Below, one piece after another: positions 45,288-57,370 of a stretch of DNA of 64,000 bases. The stretch is from Leucaena leucocephala. Its lineage: Eukaryota; Streptophyta; Magnoliopsida; Fabales; Fabaceae. Each line of letters starts with the position of its first letter. Position 1 is the first letter of the stretch. Made by a program: the position numbers and the translations under genes. The notes under the pieces are model-generated. The model was not told the origin of the DNA, did not search any database, and was given only the letters and a program-made list of their open reading frames with translations. The stretch covers positions 12,108,001 to 12,172,000 of the forward strand of contig CM073566.1 of NCBI GenBank assembly GCA_037074615.1, in the 5' to 3' direction.

Positions 45288-45922
45288 TTTCTACCCCCCT
45301 TAAAATAAATTTCGTCCTCGAAATTTACTTAGTACCTTAATCAACTATCCTGGATATAGCTCCTCTGTATATCATTTCCTGGTTTATGACTAAGGCTTGG
45401 GGTATTTAACCTCTTATACTTATGGACAACTCATCACTCCTGTGAGTAGTGTCCATTTCTTTCATATCTTATCCCGCAGAATTTTTGATGTATTCTGGGG
45501 TCTACATCACCCCTCTTACACTTTGCTAATCTTTCAGGAGAGATATTGTTCTTTTGACTTTCTTTCTCCTGATACGAGATCATAACCCAGATAACTTCTT
45601 TGACTTTTCTTAATTGTTCTCATAACTTCATGCATCTATGCCAAACTTTTGTGGCATTTGCACTTTTCTTATCCCTTCTCAGGGCTTATCTATCGTTAGG
45701 CTATGCTTGCCTTAGCACCTTTCGTACCACTGGGTTAGGGCTAGGTTACTATTCTTATAGCTCTAGGCCCTAGTATTCTTTCTCATAGAACTACGTTCTA
45801 TCTTTGTTTTGCCTTAGACCCTCTTCTATAGGTCTCTCTGGCCTTTTATTACCACTTCCTTTAGATCAGAAAAGAACTCTTCATTATCCACATCATTATC
45901 TAGGCCTATAGTTCCTTACAGC

Positions 45923-46207
45923 TCAGTCTCCCTTACCGCTATGGTTCTTCTTAACCATTCTTAGGGTCGACCTTAGGGAATATTAGAGACTCTGTTTGGG
46001 GTAAGAGCAAATACCTTTCCTAGGGATGTCAGCATTCTTAGGGCAACCTCTTGCAAAGTAGCCTTTTTCACCATAACTGCTTTGCCCTGCTTGACACTCC
46101 CATGTGCCATAGCTCTTTCCACCACATTGACATCTCTGCTCTCCAACCTGATCATTACTTTGATCAGTCCCTTGTCTGAACTATAGCTTCTTTCTCTTGC
46201 TATTGGC
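45923..46207 (-). pseudogene. Second gag zinc-knuckle relic of element D
   Basis: The minus-strand counterpart of 4216-4545: the same linker, the GGKS-H motif and the knuckle near 46045-46150, followed by the same open tail. It has further substitutions. Its presence in D, A and C shows an old shared origin. Confidence 0.6.
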
Positions 46208-46544
46208 TTCACAACTTGAGCTACCTCCCAGAGTGCTCTTAGCTAATACTTTTCTATTCTCTATTCACAAGAAATTCTCTTTTCTGCTTCTCAGGCATAC
46301 TTCTACAAAACTTTGAATATCAGTACTCAGATTTGAACTTGGACTCCGTCTTTGTTAAGGAAAAACTAAGTTCAGACTGCCTATAATAGAGGCTATCTAA
46401 GGAAAACCATTGTCAAATAATTTCTCTGGGTGAGTTTATCAACTAGTGAAACTTCCTCACCTTAACTTCGTCTTTGGCATTCATCTTCCCAAAGAGATAT
46501 TACATTGTACTCATATCTTCATGGCTCATTACTTTCCTCAGGTT

Positions 46545-47022
46545 AGGTCTAACTACGACCTCGGGATCTAACTGCGATCAACCGTTAGTCTCTTCAGAAT
46601 CTAACTGCGACTCTGAAGCTATTAGGATCTAACTGTGACCCTGGAGCCATACTAGGATCTAACTGTGACCCTCCAGAATCTAACTGTGATTCTGTTGTAC
46701 TGTATATCTCCCGAAAATCTTAAACCAACAGACTAAGTTATAAGGTTAACTGCTTCCACCTGTTGATAACTCAATAAAAATTTTAAAAATTTTTATAGGC
46801 TCATATTATTTACCCAGACTTTACTTATTTCCTCTCTTACTCAGGAATTCCTTCTCATTTCTCAACCTGTGCTCTAACTGCGAGCCATTTGAACTATGTT
46901 CTAACTGCGAGCATTCTATATTAGATCCAACTCTTATCTGAAGAGTGATCTATACTCATCTGAATCTAGCTCTTTCTGAGAGCCATCTGTTTCAGATCCA
47001 ACTCTTATCTGAAGAGTGATCT
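46545..47022 (-). repeat. Constant-loop hairpin cluster of element D
   Basis: On the plus strand the loop reads TAACTGC or a close variant. Stems are AGGTC/GACCT, GGATC/GATC, CTTCAGAATC/GACTCTGAAG (a G-U pair on the RNA strand), two AGGATC/GACCCT units and CAGAATC/GATTCTG within 46545-46694, exactly 150 bases as in both A copies. GTGCTC- and TGTTC-type hairpins and two ACTCTT/AAGAGT hairpins follow up to 47022. Confidence 0.85.
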
Positions 47023-48085
47023 AGAAACAATCCCTTTACTGGTATCTGTTACTCTTTTTGTACACCATTTCGCTTAATAGAAAGGGTCCTGAGTACTATA
47101 TTCACAAGCCTATAGAAATACCTGAGTAACCTTAATCATAAATCATATCTGAATATCATATCATAACTTATCGTCCCATCAACTGAGACTATCTATCATC
47201 CTCAATACATTCATATCACCCTCATATCATATTGTATGGAAGCAACATACTTTCACATAACTTTCTCATTTCATATATGTACTCATATATACTCTACCCC
47301 GCATGCACTGCAAAAGGGGAGTATCCATTCATCATAGCATACTCTAACATGCATGTCATCCTTTGACAACTGCAAGGAGATGCAACTATCACAACTTATG
47401 GCAACATAAGCCATATTATCATCATATTTTGCTCAACCATCCATAAGACATTGTAATAATCTAAGTAAACCTCAAAATATATTTCCTTTATCATTTTGCC
47501 TATCATATCCTGAACATCTGTCTATTTCACTTAGGCTGCCACGCTACCCTCTTACTAGGGTATAGACTCAACCCTTCATTACTCTATCTTATATAGGGAA
47601 TAGGGGAGTCACTTTATCTTTTAAACTGTGGCTACCTCTTTACTATCTCTTAACTTCTTCTATCTATCCATCAGTCCTAGTCTACTCTTGATCGGACTAT
47701 GGTTTCTTATTGGTCTTTCTCTTGATCCTTAATCCTCATGGATCTCATTCATCATCTCTCACTATTACCTCTGTTCTCTAGGGTATTCTCCCCTAAGTCT
47801 ATTACTTCTCCGTGATGGAATCCCTCTGCTCAGGGAACATTGAGCTCTTTATCTATTAACCATCACGTCTGTACCGTTAGGCCATATACTAGGATTATTC
47901 CTGGCAAATCTCATTCTAGCTTTTAGGTCTTCTATTCAGATTAGCTGAATAAAACCCCTGTAACGTAGATCTACTCTTAGTTATCACATAGAGGATCTAC
48001 TTTTACACATTATCTTAAACTGATCTTTTGTACCTCAGTACCTTTGTACTGTCTGGCTTACCATATGCTATTCCAATCCTCTAGT
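47023..48085 (-). other. Noncoding internal region of element D
   Basis: Colinear with 2440-3540 of family A in reverse. No ORF of note. Confidence 0.65.
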
Positions 48086-48669
48086 TGATGGACTTCAGCA
48101 AGGTTGGTACCTTTATTATCATATGGCCTCTGCTATCTTTGTTGCGACCTAAGAACTGCATAGTCGCAACTCACATGCTCTGCGACTTTTAGTCGCGACT
48201 GTCATATGCTACTCGTCACGACCTGGCATTTTTGTGTCCTTTAGTCGCGACCTATTTCTCATAACGTCGCGAACTGGACTCCTTTCAGCCATAATATAAG
48301 TTTTAACGCTCAAGGGTTTGACTAACCCTAACTATCTTGTATATGTTTTCTCTACTTCCTACTTTGAAAACCTGTAATGATGGACTTCAGCAAGGTTGGT
48401 ACCTTTATTATCATATGGCCTCTGCTATCTTTGTTGCGACCTAAGAACTGCATAGTCGCAACTCACATGCTCTGCGACTTTTAGTCGCGACTGTCATATG
48501 CTACTCGTCACGACCTGGCATTTTTGTGTCCTTTAGTCGCGACCTATTTCTCATAACGTCGCGAACTGGACTCCTTTCAGCCATAATATAAGTTTTAACG
48601 CTCAAGGGTTTGACTAACCCTAACTATCTTGTATATGTTTTCTCTACTTCCTACTTTGAAAACCTGTAA
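48086..48669 (-). repeat. 292-bp perfect tandem duplication carrying the GTCGCGAC array
   Basis: 48086-48377 is repeated immediately at 48378-48669 with no difference seen. Each unit holds palindromes starting (first unit) at 48141, 48163, 48192, 48215, 48244 and 48266, spacings 22, 29, 23, 29, 22. Confidence 0.92.
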
Positions 48670-48809
48670 TCATACTCATCCGCATACATAGGCAACATAC
48701 TAGGTATAGGGTAGCTCAATAGTGTGCACACTGGACAATACAATCCAATCACATATAGGATTTATCCATTTATTAGCCAGTGGAAACAGAACACAAATAA
48801 ACTCGTACC

Positions 48810-50036
48810 TTAATTTGGCGCAGGCGACTTTCTTATCTCGTTGCCAGTCAGGGTATATACTCTTCCCTGAGTCGGGTATCTTTCGCCTGTTGTGTTCTGT
48901 GGACACTCCCTGGCATAATGTCTAGACTTTACACACCTATAGCATAACCCTTGACCTACTGGACAAGGTCTCGTACCATGGTCTCAACCATAGTTCCTAC
49001 ATACATTAGGCCTTGGTTGCCTACTAACTTCTCTTAGCCCACTACCTGGCCTACTTCCCTGTTTCTTATTAACTTCTGACCCATATGCTGGCCCATTTCT
49101 CTTCTTACTGTTCCCTCTTAAGGAACCTGGTGGCATCATTTTCAATGGTACTGATATAGCAGACTCACTCTTTTCTGGATATTGCACATTCTTTTCCGTG
49201 ATCCTGCATACCTCTACTGCTTCATTAAACTTCCGTATCTATCTAAGAAAAACTTTCTCCTTCAATGTAGGATTTAACCCACAAGTTAACTTCTCAGTGG
49301 TCCTCCTCTCATCATTCATACAGTTTAGGTAAGTGGAGTATCGTGAAAGACGAATGAACCTAGCAAGATAGTCATCAAAGGGTTCTTGCTCACCCTGCTT
49401 TAATATTAAGAATTCTGCTTCACGTTCATCCCTTACTGATTGTGGAAAATATTTCTCGTTGAACTGCTCAAGAAATGTCTCCCATGTAAGTGAAATATTT
49501 CTTGAGTGCAGAATCACTTCTGTATTCCTCCACCACCTATCCGCATCTTTTTTGTAAACTGCCAGCTGGGCCTTTCTTTCAGTGGGACATTCTAAAATCT
49601 TAAAAATTTTCTCTAACTGGCTTACCCAATCCTCGGCTACTTGGGTGTCAAAAGTCCCTTCAAACATGGGCGGATTAAACTTATGGAATCGTTCCATCCA
49701 TGTTTGCAGACTTTCCTGGTTATTGTCATTTCCTATAGACCCCTGATGTCTATTCATTCCAGTCTGCTCATGATCTAGCTGAGGTTCTATATCATTTTCT
49801 GGTATTACCTCCTTCTCAGACTGCTGTAATCTTGCAACCACAGCAGCAACCGCCGTAGCTATAACAGAATCTTGTTCTTGATCATGGTAAGCCTGGGTTG
49901 CCCTTATCTCATTTATTACTTGTTGTTGTTGTTCTAACCTATCTAGAACAATTTACATAGGGTCTATCTGACTATTAGTACCCTCATCCCGAGGCTCTAC
50001 TACCTCTGGTCTAACCGTTCTTCTTGTATTAACCAT
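48810..50036 (-). pseudogene. Gag of element D with point stops
   Basis: The frame starts at ATG 50034-50036 (MVNTRRT, as in B) and can be followed to a stop at 48810-48812. It has a Gln-rich coiled-coil-like part, capsid (MERFHKFNPPMFEGTF ... DADRWWRNTE ... FLEQFNEKYFPQSVRDEREA ... FIRLSRYSTYL) and zinc knuckles near 48890-49000 (CRNYG, and CYRCVKSRHYAREC). Stops lie near 49953, at 49239 and at 48984; the last two fit C-to-T changes of CAG and CGA. No frameshift is needed, so this is the best-preserved gag of the A/D group. It ends at the same point as in family A, with no protease after it. Confidence 0.88.
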
Positions 50037-50243
50037 GACTTCAACTTCTTTTTCTAGAATTAGGAAATACAGTCATATATATGCACCACAATCTATGTAC
50101 ACATGTAAAACATTGGGAATATCCCATATTACATACCACACATCTTAACTATTTCAGAGCATTACTGAGCCAGAACCTTCTGTTCTGTGCTAGAATCTTA
50201 TGCTCTGAACCAGAACCCTTTCTGGTCTATGCCAGAACCTTTT

Positions 50244-50255
50244 GCTCTGATACCA
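50244..50255 (-). other. Primer binding site of element D
   Basis: TGGTATCAGAGC on the minus strand; TTCTGGC repeats follow at 50150-50240. Confidence 0.93.
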
Positions 50256-50258
50256 AAA

Positions 50259-53002
50259 TGAAACATCCTTACTTTCGTATATCTTAGGGACCATTTGGTA
50301 GCATTTAGAACCACTTTCAAGGTCATTGAAGTCCAATTTCTCAATCTGGAGTTTTACTCTTATCGAGTACTGTTCACTATGAAAATTCCAAATGAGTGAC
50401 CTGACTTCGAAAACTCATAACTAATTCTAGAAAAATCTAAATGAAGTGGTTCCAATTGATACTTGAAGCTAACTCAATTATATTTCAGGAAAAAATAACT
50501 CGTTGACCATTCATTGACCGAGTCAATGTCAGTCAACGTCACAACTTTACTGTTCATCTAACGTTTTCTCCTGAATCCAGCATTCTGGTCCCAACTTTGA
50601 TAATTCATATCTTCATGTGTAGACATCCAAATGAGACGTTTTATATATAAAATTAAATCTTGGTATGTCTACTATTTAGCATAAAAATTTCATATATTTA
50701 TTCATCCATTTACTATTTTTAATCATTTATCAAACATCACCTTGTCACCACGTGTTACTGTTCACAGTGGTAATTTCCAGCAATCAACTTTGCATACATA
50801 TGCATACACCCATCATATATCAGTCAAACATGCCAAACAATTTATTTATTAAATAATAAGTCATTATACATCAGGGCATGCATGAAATCCTCATATTTCT
50901 ATTACATCATTTCCTGCCTGAAATCCGGCAGCATAACCGCTACGCTTCATCTTCAGAAAGTAACTGATCTTGTACCGATTCGGTAATTCCCGTGAGAAAT
51001 ACCATTCTACGTAAGTACCCAGGAAAGACTGGATGAACCAGCTAGGTCCACTCACTTCCAGCCTCCTTAGACAGTACCTACGTACACAGTACGTATCAGC
51101 TACTTCCCTTACTATTGCCATCTTGTCATAATTTCGGCAGCATAACGGCGTCTCTTAAAATTTCCAAAATTCACTTTGACATAACCTCCCCTGTAATGGT
51201 TTACTTATTGGGATGAGATTTGGGGGAATCTCAGTAGCAACAATCATAACAATATATGTAATGCAGAGTGACAGGGCTTGCTTATGATTGTGTACAGATA
51301 AGTATGCCGCATGCTTCCATGCTTAATAACATATGATCATAGCATTATAGCAGAGCTTCAGACATAACATATAAGATAACAATCGAACCAAATAATAGCA
51401 CAACAAATCACAAAGCCATTACATAAAAGCTAGGATTAGTTACTACCTCAAGAGCTTAGCAGAACTCTACTATCCCTATACTGCTTCCAGCTCCGCCAGA
51501 ACTTCCTTTCTTTCTTTCTTCCTCTCACTTTCTCTCTCTATCACTTCCTTCTCTCTCTTTCTAATGCTATCCAGATAAGTCCAGGACTTTATCTGATCAC
51601 CTCCTCGATTATCGTGCCGACCGAGTAACTTTACTTTATTGAAACAGCATTAAAATAGTATTTTAATGCCACTTTTTCCCACATATCACTGGGCCTACGT
51701 TTTTTGGCTCTGGGATGGTTATCTTGGATCCTGATCAAGCTCAAGTACTCTGATAGCTCGATTCCCAAGAAACATCCCTTGGCAAATCACCAAATACCCT
51801 TGGGTGCCCTTTCTTGCACTATTTTAACCCTAAGGGTATAATCGTCATTTTATGCCCTTCTGTACTCTGTCAGAGCATATACTGACTCTGATTAACTTTA
51901 TCTGTATATGTCTTGGCCTCTAGGCCTGTCCAGAATGACCAAAATGCCCTTCATACATCAACTACACCTTTAGGACAACATAGGGACATTTTCGTAGTTT
52001 CGTACTTTTCCGGGGTTCTGCCGGACACTGGCCCACCTATCAGTCCAAGTGTCTTATTGGGCCTTTGATGGCGCCATTATTGGGCCTTTCAGGGTCCATT
52101 ACCTTCATGGCAAGCATTACGAGGAATCCTTCCTTGTCAATGATTATTGAATATTTTATCTATTATTCACCGTTTATACACATATCCGGACACCGGCTCC
52201 TTCTGTCCGATACACTGGCCTGCGGTGTTCAGGCATCCCTGTGGGTCATAACAGTCATCTGACTGAGGTCATCCAAACTCATTCAGTCCCTTTTTAAATA
52301 CTGATAAATCTCCCTATCGGATACCCGGAGGCCACACACTCCGTTTGGATTTTCTAATTTGCGAATAACTTTTTCTACAGGCCTCTTATCGGTATTCTAT
52401 CAGTTTCCTGACATCCGTCCCATAAGGACGCATCATCCTATATTTTCTCACTTAGATCTGAAATCTAGGATACCCGATAGGAATTTTTATAACTTTTGGA
52501 CTATCAGATCAATTCTGGCTATCCGGAGTCTTGAAAAATTCCTGTATTAAGCCAGATTACCGAGCGTCATTTGCTCTCTCTACTGGTGAAATCTGGGACT
52601 GAAATGCTTTCGGGCATGCAAAACCACTTCCGGCCTGACTTTCTTTAATTATACTTTAGCCGCAAGGAACTTTTCTTCTTTTCATTTAAGTCCCTTTTTA
52701 TTTGGCTAAAATTACACTTAAGGACTCCACATTTTTGTCTACTTTTCCTTTTTAACCTTATACTTTTCATATTTGCACTAAAGTCCCTTCATTTTCTTTC
52801 TTTTGCAATTTAATCCCTTTCTTTGCATAAATGGCCACTATATTCTAGGGACTTTCACTATTTATACATAAGTCCCCGGACTTTCACTTATTTGCAGTTT
52901 AGTCCTTAAAACCCTCTGTATATTTTTGGAACTTCTGCTCAAAGGGATATATCTATTTCAGGCTACGTACTAAGTCTCTAGCCTGAAAATTGGGATATTA
53001 CA
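50259..53002 (-). repeat. 5' LTR of element D, promoter region deleted
   Basis: 2744 bp. Relative to the other D LTR about 371 bases (40882-41252) are missing at 51562-51563, including the TATA box and surrounding leader. As this is the 5' LTR, the element should not be transcribed from it. Confidence 0.9.
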
Positions 53003-53007
53003 TTTTT

Positions 53008-53362
53008 CATGTAAGAATCAATGATGATCTCAGGTTAAAGGGCATAGCGACATAGTTTGTATATGAGAGAAGCTTATGACTTAACCCATACAGCTCTCTC
53101 ATAGCGGGTCGGTCCAACACCTTGTACTTTTACACGTGCCTATAACTTTGATTTATATATCTATCTTCAAAGTCATACTGGCCTTATTTCATCTCTGCTC
53201 CCTCATAGATGAGCGACCAGGGACATTTAGGATAAGATCATGAGTTATCCAAGGATGGTCATCACAGAAAACATGCAAATAATATGATAACATAATTAAG
53301 AAATTCATAAATCAACAATGTTCATAATACAATGATTAGCCCCTAGGACACAATTTCCAACA
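53008..53362 (-). other. 5' end piece of the copia-type solo LTR
   Basis: On the minus strand it begins TGTTGGAAATTGTGTCCTAG at 53362 and runs to D's TSD. Confidence 0.7.
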
Positions 53363-53367
53363 CCAGG

Positions 53368-53868
53368 AACTTCCCACTAATAGTTATCTATAAAATCATA
53401 TATTCTTGGACTACGAGAATAGGAAGGGATTGTCATGGACTGTAACTGGGTCTCTGGTGGGGGTGTAACAATATCTGGTCTACTTGTAATCTAGTACTAG
53501 TACTCAACTTCCTCAGCTATAATCTATCCTCTCATTGGAGGAATAAAGTTTACATCAGGGTCAGAGGGCACTCCTATAAACTCATACCGTATAGAATTAC
53601 TAGACTCAGCATCATCTGGTGCATGCACAACTTCAGGCTAAATCTCTACATAATCTCCAGACTGCAGGTTTGAATCTAAAGAAATATCTATAGGATATTC
53701 TACTGTAGACCTTCTTGAATGATCCCGTATACTATCATCTGAACTCTCTTCACTGTCTGAAGAAAGATCAAAATCTGGATGTACATCATCTTCATAAATT
53801 ATTACTGGCCGGAGATCTCCCTTATTAACTGATGACTCTAACTTAACTTTATGAAATCCCATATCCAC
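53368..53868 (-). pseudogene. Pre-gag accessory ORF of element E, N-terminal half
   Basis: From ATG at 53866-53868 a 76-codon frame runs to a TAG at 53638-53640, and the same frame continues with further stops to the copia junction. The start HKVKLESSVNKGDLRPV resembles HRFGSETTVNQWELRPEV near the start of B's ORF, and both go on with an acidic Ser/Asp-rich part (DLSSDSEESSDDS here). It starts about 120 bases after E's primer site, as in B. Its C-terminal half is at 20036-20240. Two separate matches in the right order support a shared protein, now dead in E. Confidence 0.65.
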
Positions 53869-53989
53869 TCCTACAAGACTACCTTAAATAAGCAATGCTA
53901 ACTATCCCAACAAATACCCTAACTTAACAAAGTATTTACTACTTAGAGTTAGGCTATGGGGACTATCTTATCTGATGTCAGAAACTTCT

Positions 53990-54001
53990 ACTTTGATACC
54001 A
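53990..54001 (-). other. Degenerate primer binding site of element E
   Basis: On the minus strand TGGTATCAAAGT, two changes from the usual site, three bases from the LTR border. Consistent with an old insertion. Confidence 0.75.
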
Positions 54002-54004
54002 AAA

Positions 54005-57000
54005 TGTAACATCCTTACTTTTGTACGTCTTAGGGATCATTTGATAGAATTTATAATCACTTACATGACCTTTGAAGTCCATTTGCTAAATCTGAAATTT
54101 TTACTCTTCACGAGTTACTATTTATATGGTATTCCAGATTCGGCGATGAACTTCAAAAAATCATAATTAGTTCTAGAAAAATTGAAATGAAGCAGATCAA
54201 AAAGCTACAAGAAGATAATATATTGAAATTTAAGGGAAAAATAAGTTCCTAACCAAATGCTTAGTCAGTCAATACAGTTTAATCGTCAAATATTATTGTT
54301 CATTTGGTCAAAAATTCTGAAAATAGATTCTAGTCCTTGACTTTAGAAAATTCATTCTCTTTGTACAGACATCAAAATAAGGCGTACTTAGTGTCAAAAC
54401 GAAGCTTGATATGTTAAATAAGTGTCTATAAAATTTCATATATTTATTTCATCATTTACTATTTTTCATTATATCATGAACATTGTTGCTCAAACATGTC
54501 ATATAACATTATTACTTGCAACAATTTATACATTCATCATATAACATTTACATTATCCAATCCCTAACTTCTCTTCATGCTTCTTCATCCTCTTTCATCA
54601 TTCATGAACATGTTTGGATTGGGATTACATGGATGGGGTGAGATTTCTGGGAAAATCTTAGTAGCAAACAGTACTAAACAATGTATGCATTAATGTAAAT
54701 ACTTATTCTTGCTTGTGAAAGTGTTAACATTATGTAATGTGCATGCTTCCATGTAACATATGAAATACAATTGGATAAAGTAATCATAGCATAGAGCTTC
54801 AATCATAAACACATATGCAACACAATTCAACATAGCCATAGCACAACCAAGCATAACATCCAATAAATCAAATTTAGGATAGTTTACTACATCACATGCT
54901 TGACTTTCCTTTACATTATCTTTGCTTCTTTCTTCTTACTTCTCCTTGATGTGTGGCTGCCCTCCTTTGAGCACACCAATCAATTCCTAACATAGCATTA
55001 TCATCCATTCATTACACTCTACCTTCCTTGAACATTGAACTTACTTTAACTAACATAACTTTTTTTTAATCTTTACTAATTGACTTGGCCTTTGAACCAA
55101 TTGATGTCTTGACTTTACCCCACACAATTTGGCCTTCTAACTCCATTTATGAACTTAGAATTCCCTAATTCCAGCAACTATACATTGTTCTAGACATAAT
55201 TGCATAACTTCCCTTTTTCTTTCAAAAATTCTCATTTTGATTCCAATGCTTCCAATACTTGTTTCTATACTTTATCCCACACAACTTTTCATTTTAAAAC
55301 CATTGGAAGCATCAAAATCATGAATTAAAATCACTGTTCATGCGTGTGAACAGTACAGAGAAGACTTCCAAAAAATACATCTTTCAATTCCAATGCTTCT
55401 AAGGTTTAAAACCTATCCAATCCTACACAAAATTATCATATAAATTCATTGGAAGCATTAGATCATTGAAATTTTATCTCTGTCTATCATGAACAATGTA
55501 GACTGAAAGGTCTCTTCCATGGTAAAGTCAAGAATATCAACTTTATTTAATAACTAATAATCTAACTAGCTTGTTTAAGCATTAATCACATAGCTCTAAC
55601 TTTAATTTTTTCTTTCTCCTTTTATCTAGGGTTTTGGAAAGCACATATACCCTAGGTAAAGCTCAACTTTCTTCCATAAAAACCCTAAGTTCAAGCCCCT
55701 AAATTAAAGGAAAATAAGCTAGGATAGATTGCTTACCTTAATCCCTGGCTAGCTTGAACTTTAGTTCTTGAATTCTTCTTTGTCTTGGCTTGAGTTTGCA
55801 TTTGGGTAGCACCTCCCCAAGGGTTCCAAGAGTCACAGTTTTGGGCAGAAAAATGGGAGGTAAAAATCCCATGGAAAATGAAAGGCAGAGATCACTTTGT
55901 GCACTATTTGATCTAATAGCTCATATTTGCTCTTGGGTTAAGCTTGCCCTAGAAGCCAAAAGTGACATCATCAAGGGATAGTTCATAGCCACATGTGACA
56001 AAATTCTAAGGGGAAGAAGCATCTAGAAAAATTTCAGTCCAATACGGTATCGACTCTTTCTAATTTCCCAAAAACCAGTCTATTTTATAAATGTAATTTT
56101 TCTGAGATTTTATAATATGCTTTCTGATCTTAAATCCAGTATCCGGATTCTTCCTATCATTGATATTCTTGGACTGGGTCCAAACTTAATTACTGATCCC
56201 TTGGCAAATTACCAAAATACCTATTGGTTCTTCTTTATTTACTTTAATATCTCTAGGGCATTATCGTTTTTTCCTACATCACTAGAGTATTCCCTGACCC
56301 TGGTCAACTATTCAGATAACTCCCCTTGACTATCTAACCTTAGTCAAATTACCAAAATTTCCTCCACTATCTCTTACTCAATGGCATAACATAGTGGCAT
56401 ACCCAGTGGCATTTTTGTAATTTTATATTTTTCCAAGTCTTTATTAGCACTAGCCCACATAGTTATCTAAAAATATTATTGGGCCTATAAGGCACCATTT
56501 TGGGCCTTCTACGTGGTCCCCTGCCTTCGTGGGCTCAACTCCCAAGAAATTCCCCTGAAAAGTATTGATCGGGTGTTTTATTCTACTGTAAATTCCATTA
56601 TAAATTCCACATAACTACTTTTTGAGTTCGGTCTGATTCATAAATTCTTATATTAATTATAAGAATTTACTGCCAAATTTCATATGATTCTGAGGTCTAG
56701 AGGATACTGTACTAATTTCCCAATCTTTAAAAATTCATATAAATTTATCGAGACTTCAAATCAAAATTCTATATTGTGTTAAACTGATCAGAGTAATTTT
56801 CTCTATTTACTGGTAAAATTTGGGGTTAAACCATTTCTGGGCATTTTTAGGCTTTTTCCTACTCAACTTTATCATAATTACCATTTTGCCCTTGAACTTT
56901 TGAAAATTATACTTTAGGCCCTCAACTTTTCATAATTACACTTGATGGCCCATAACTTGTGTCTACTCTCATTTCATACCATAGAACTTTTAGACTTTCA

Positions 57001-57370
57001 CTTTAGTCCCTTTCTTTCTCAAAATGACCATTATGCCCTTAGAATTTTTCTAAAATTATGATTTTACCCTTGATTAGGCTTTAACATTGTAAATTATCCC
57101 TTTGAGATATTTATCTCAACCTTTGGCCTCTAACTAACCTTTTTTCTCTTTATACGCCCAGGAGACTCTTCTGAAGTCTCTAACTTATTTATATATTGGC
57201 CCTTTGAAACTCTCACTATTTATAACTTAGTCCCTGAACTTTTATTATTTATAGTTTAGTCCCTGAATATCATCTGTATATTTTTTAAGACTTCTGCTCA
57301 ACAGGGCTTGGTAGCCTACCTATTTCAGGCTACATACTGGGCTTCTAGGCCTAAAAATCAGGATATGACA
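54005..57370 (-). repeat. 5' LTR of element E
   Basis: 3366 bp, plus-strand ends TGTAACATCC and GGATATGACA. It is diverged from all other LTRs here but most like solo LTR F. The TATA box region (near 55860) is decayed. 56870-57300 holds repeated words of the type TTAGTCCCT/TTTATAATT. Confidence 0.88.

Larger units (their letters stand above)
39578..53002 (-). mobile_element. Element D: gag-only Tekay derivative (family A relative)
   Basis: Left LTR 39578-45287 (interrupted by a solo LTR), internal 45288-50258, right (5') LTR 50259-53002. Flanks TTTGT and TTTTT are a TSD with one mismatch. Internal order on the minus strand is primer site, gag, GTCGCGAC array, noncoding region, hairpin cluster, second zinc-knuckle relic, polypurine tract, the same as family A. 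No pol is present. Confidence 0.92.
20246..53362 (-). mobile_element. Copia-type solo LTR, split by elements B and D
   Basis: Three pieces, 20246-21530, 39403-39577 and 53008-53362, join exactly when B and D are removed at their TSDs, giving a single LTR of about 1.8 kb. On the minus strand it begins TGTTGGAAATTGTGTCC and ends in CA, flanked by CCAGC (20241) and CCAGG (53363), a TSD with one mismatch. The start, the GCAGCGGAA near the end and the general layout resemble plant Ty1/copia LTRs. No copia internal region is present, so it is a solo LTR. Superfamily assignment is inference. Confidence 0.7.
17326..57370 (-). mobile_element. Element E: Tekay-type LTR retrotransposon split by nested insertions
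   Basis: The 5' LTR is 54005-57370 and the left LTR (17326 to about 18217) is truncated. Flanks CCTAT and CTTAT are a TSD with one mismatch. Internal sequence lies at 18218-20240 and 53368-54004. It holds a degenerate primer site, remains of a pre-gag ORF, a GTCGCGAC array, a scrap of gag and noncoding sequence like that of family A. No pol is present. It is the oldest LTR insertion within the hAT. Confidence 0.78.
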
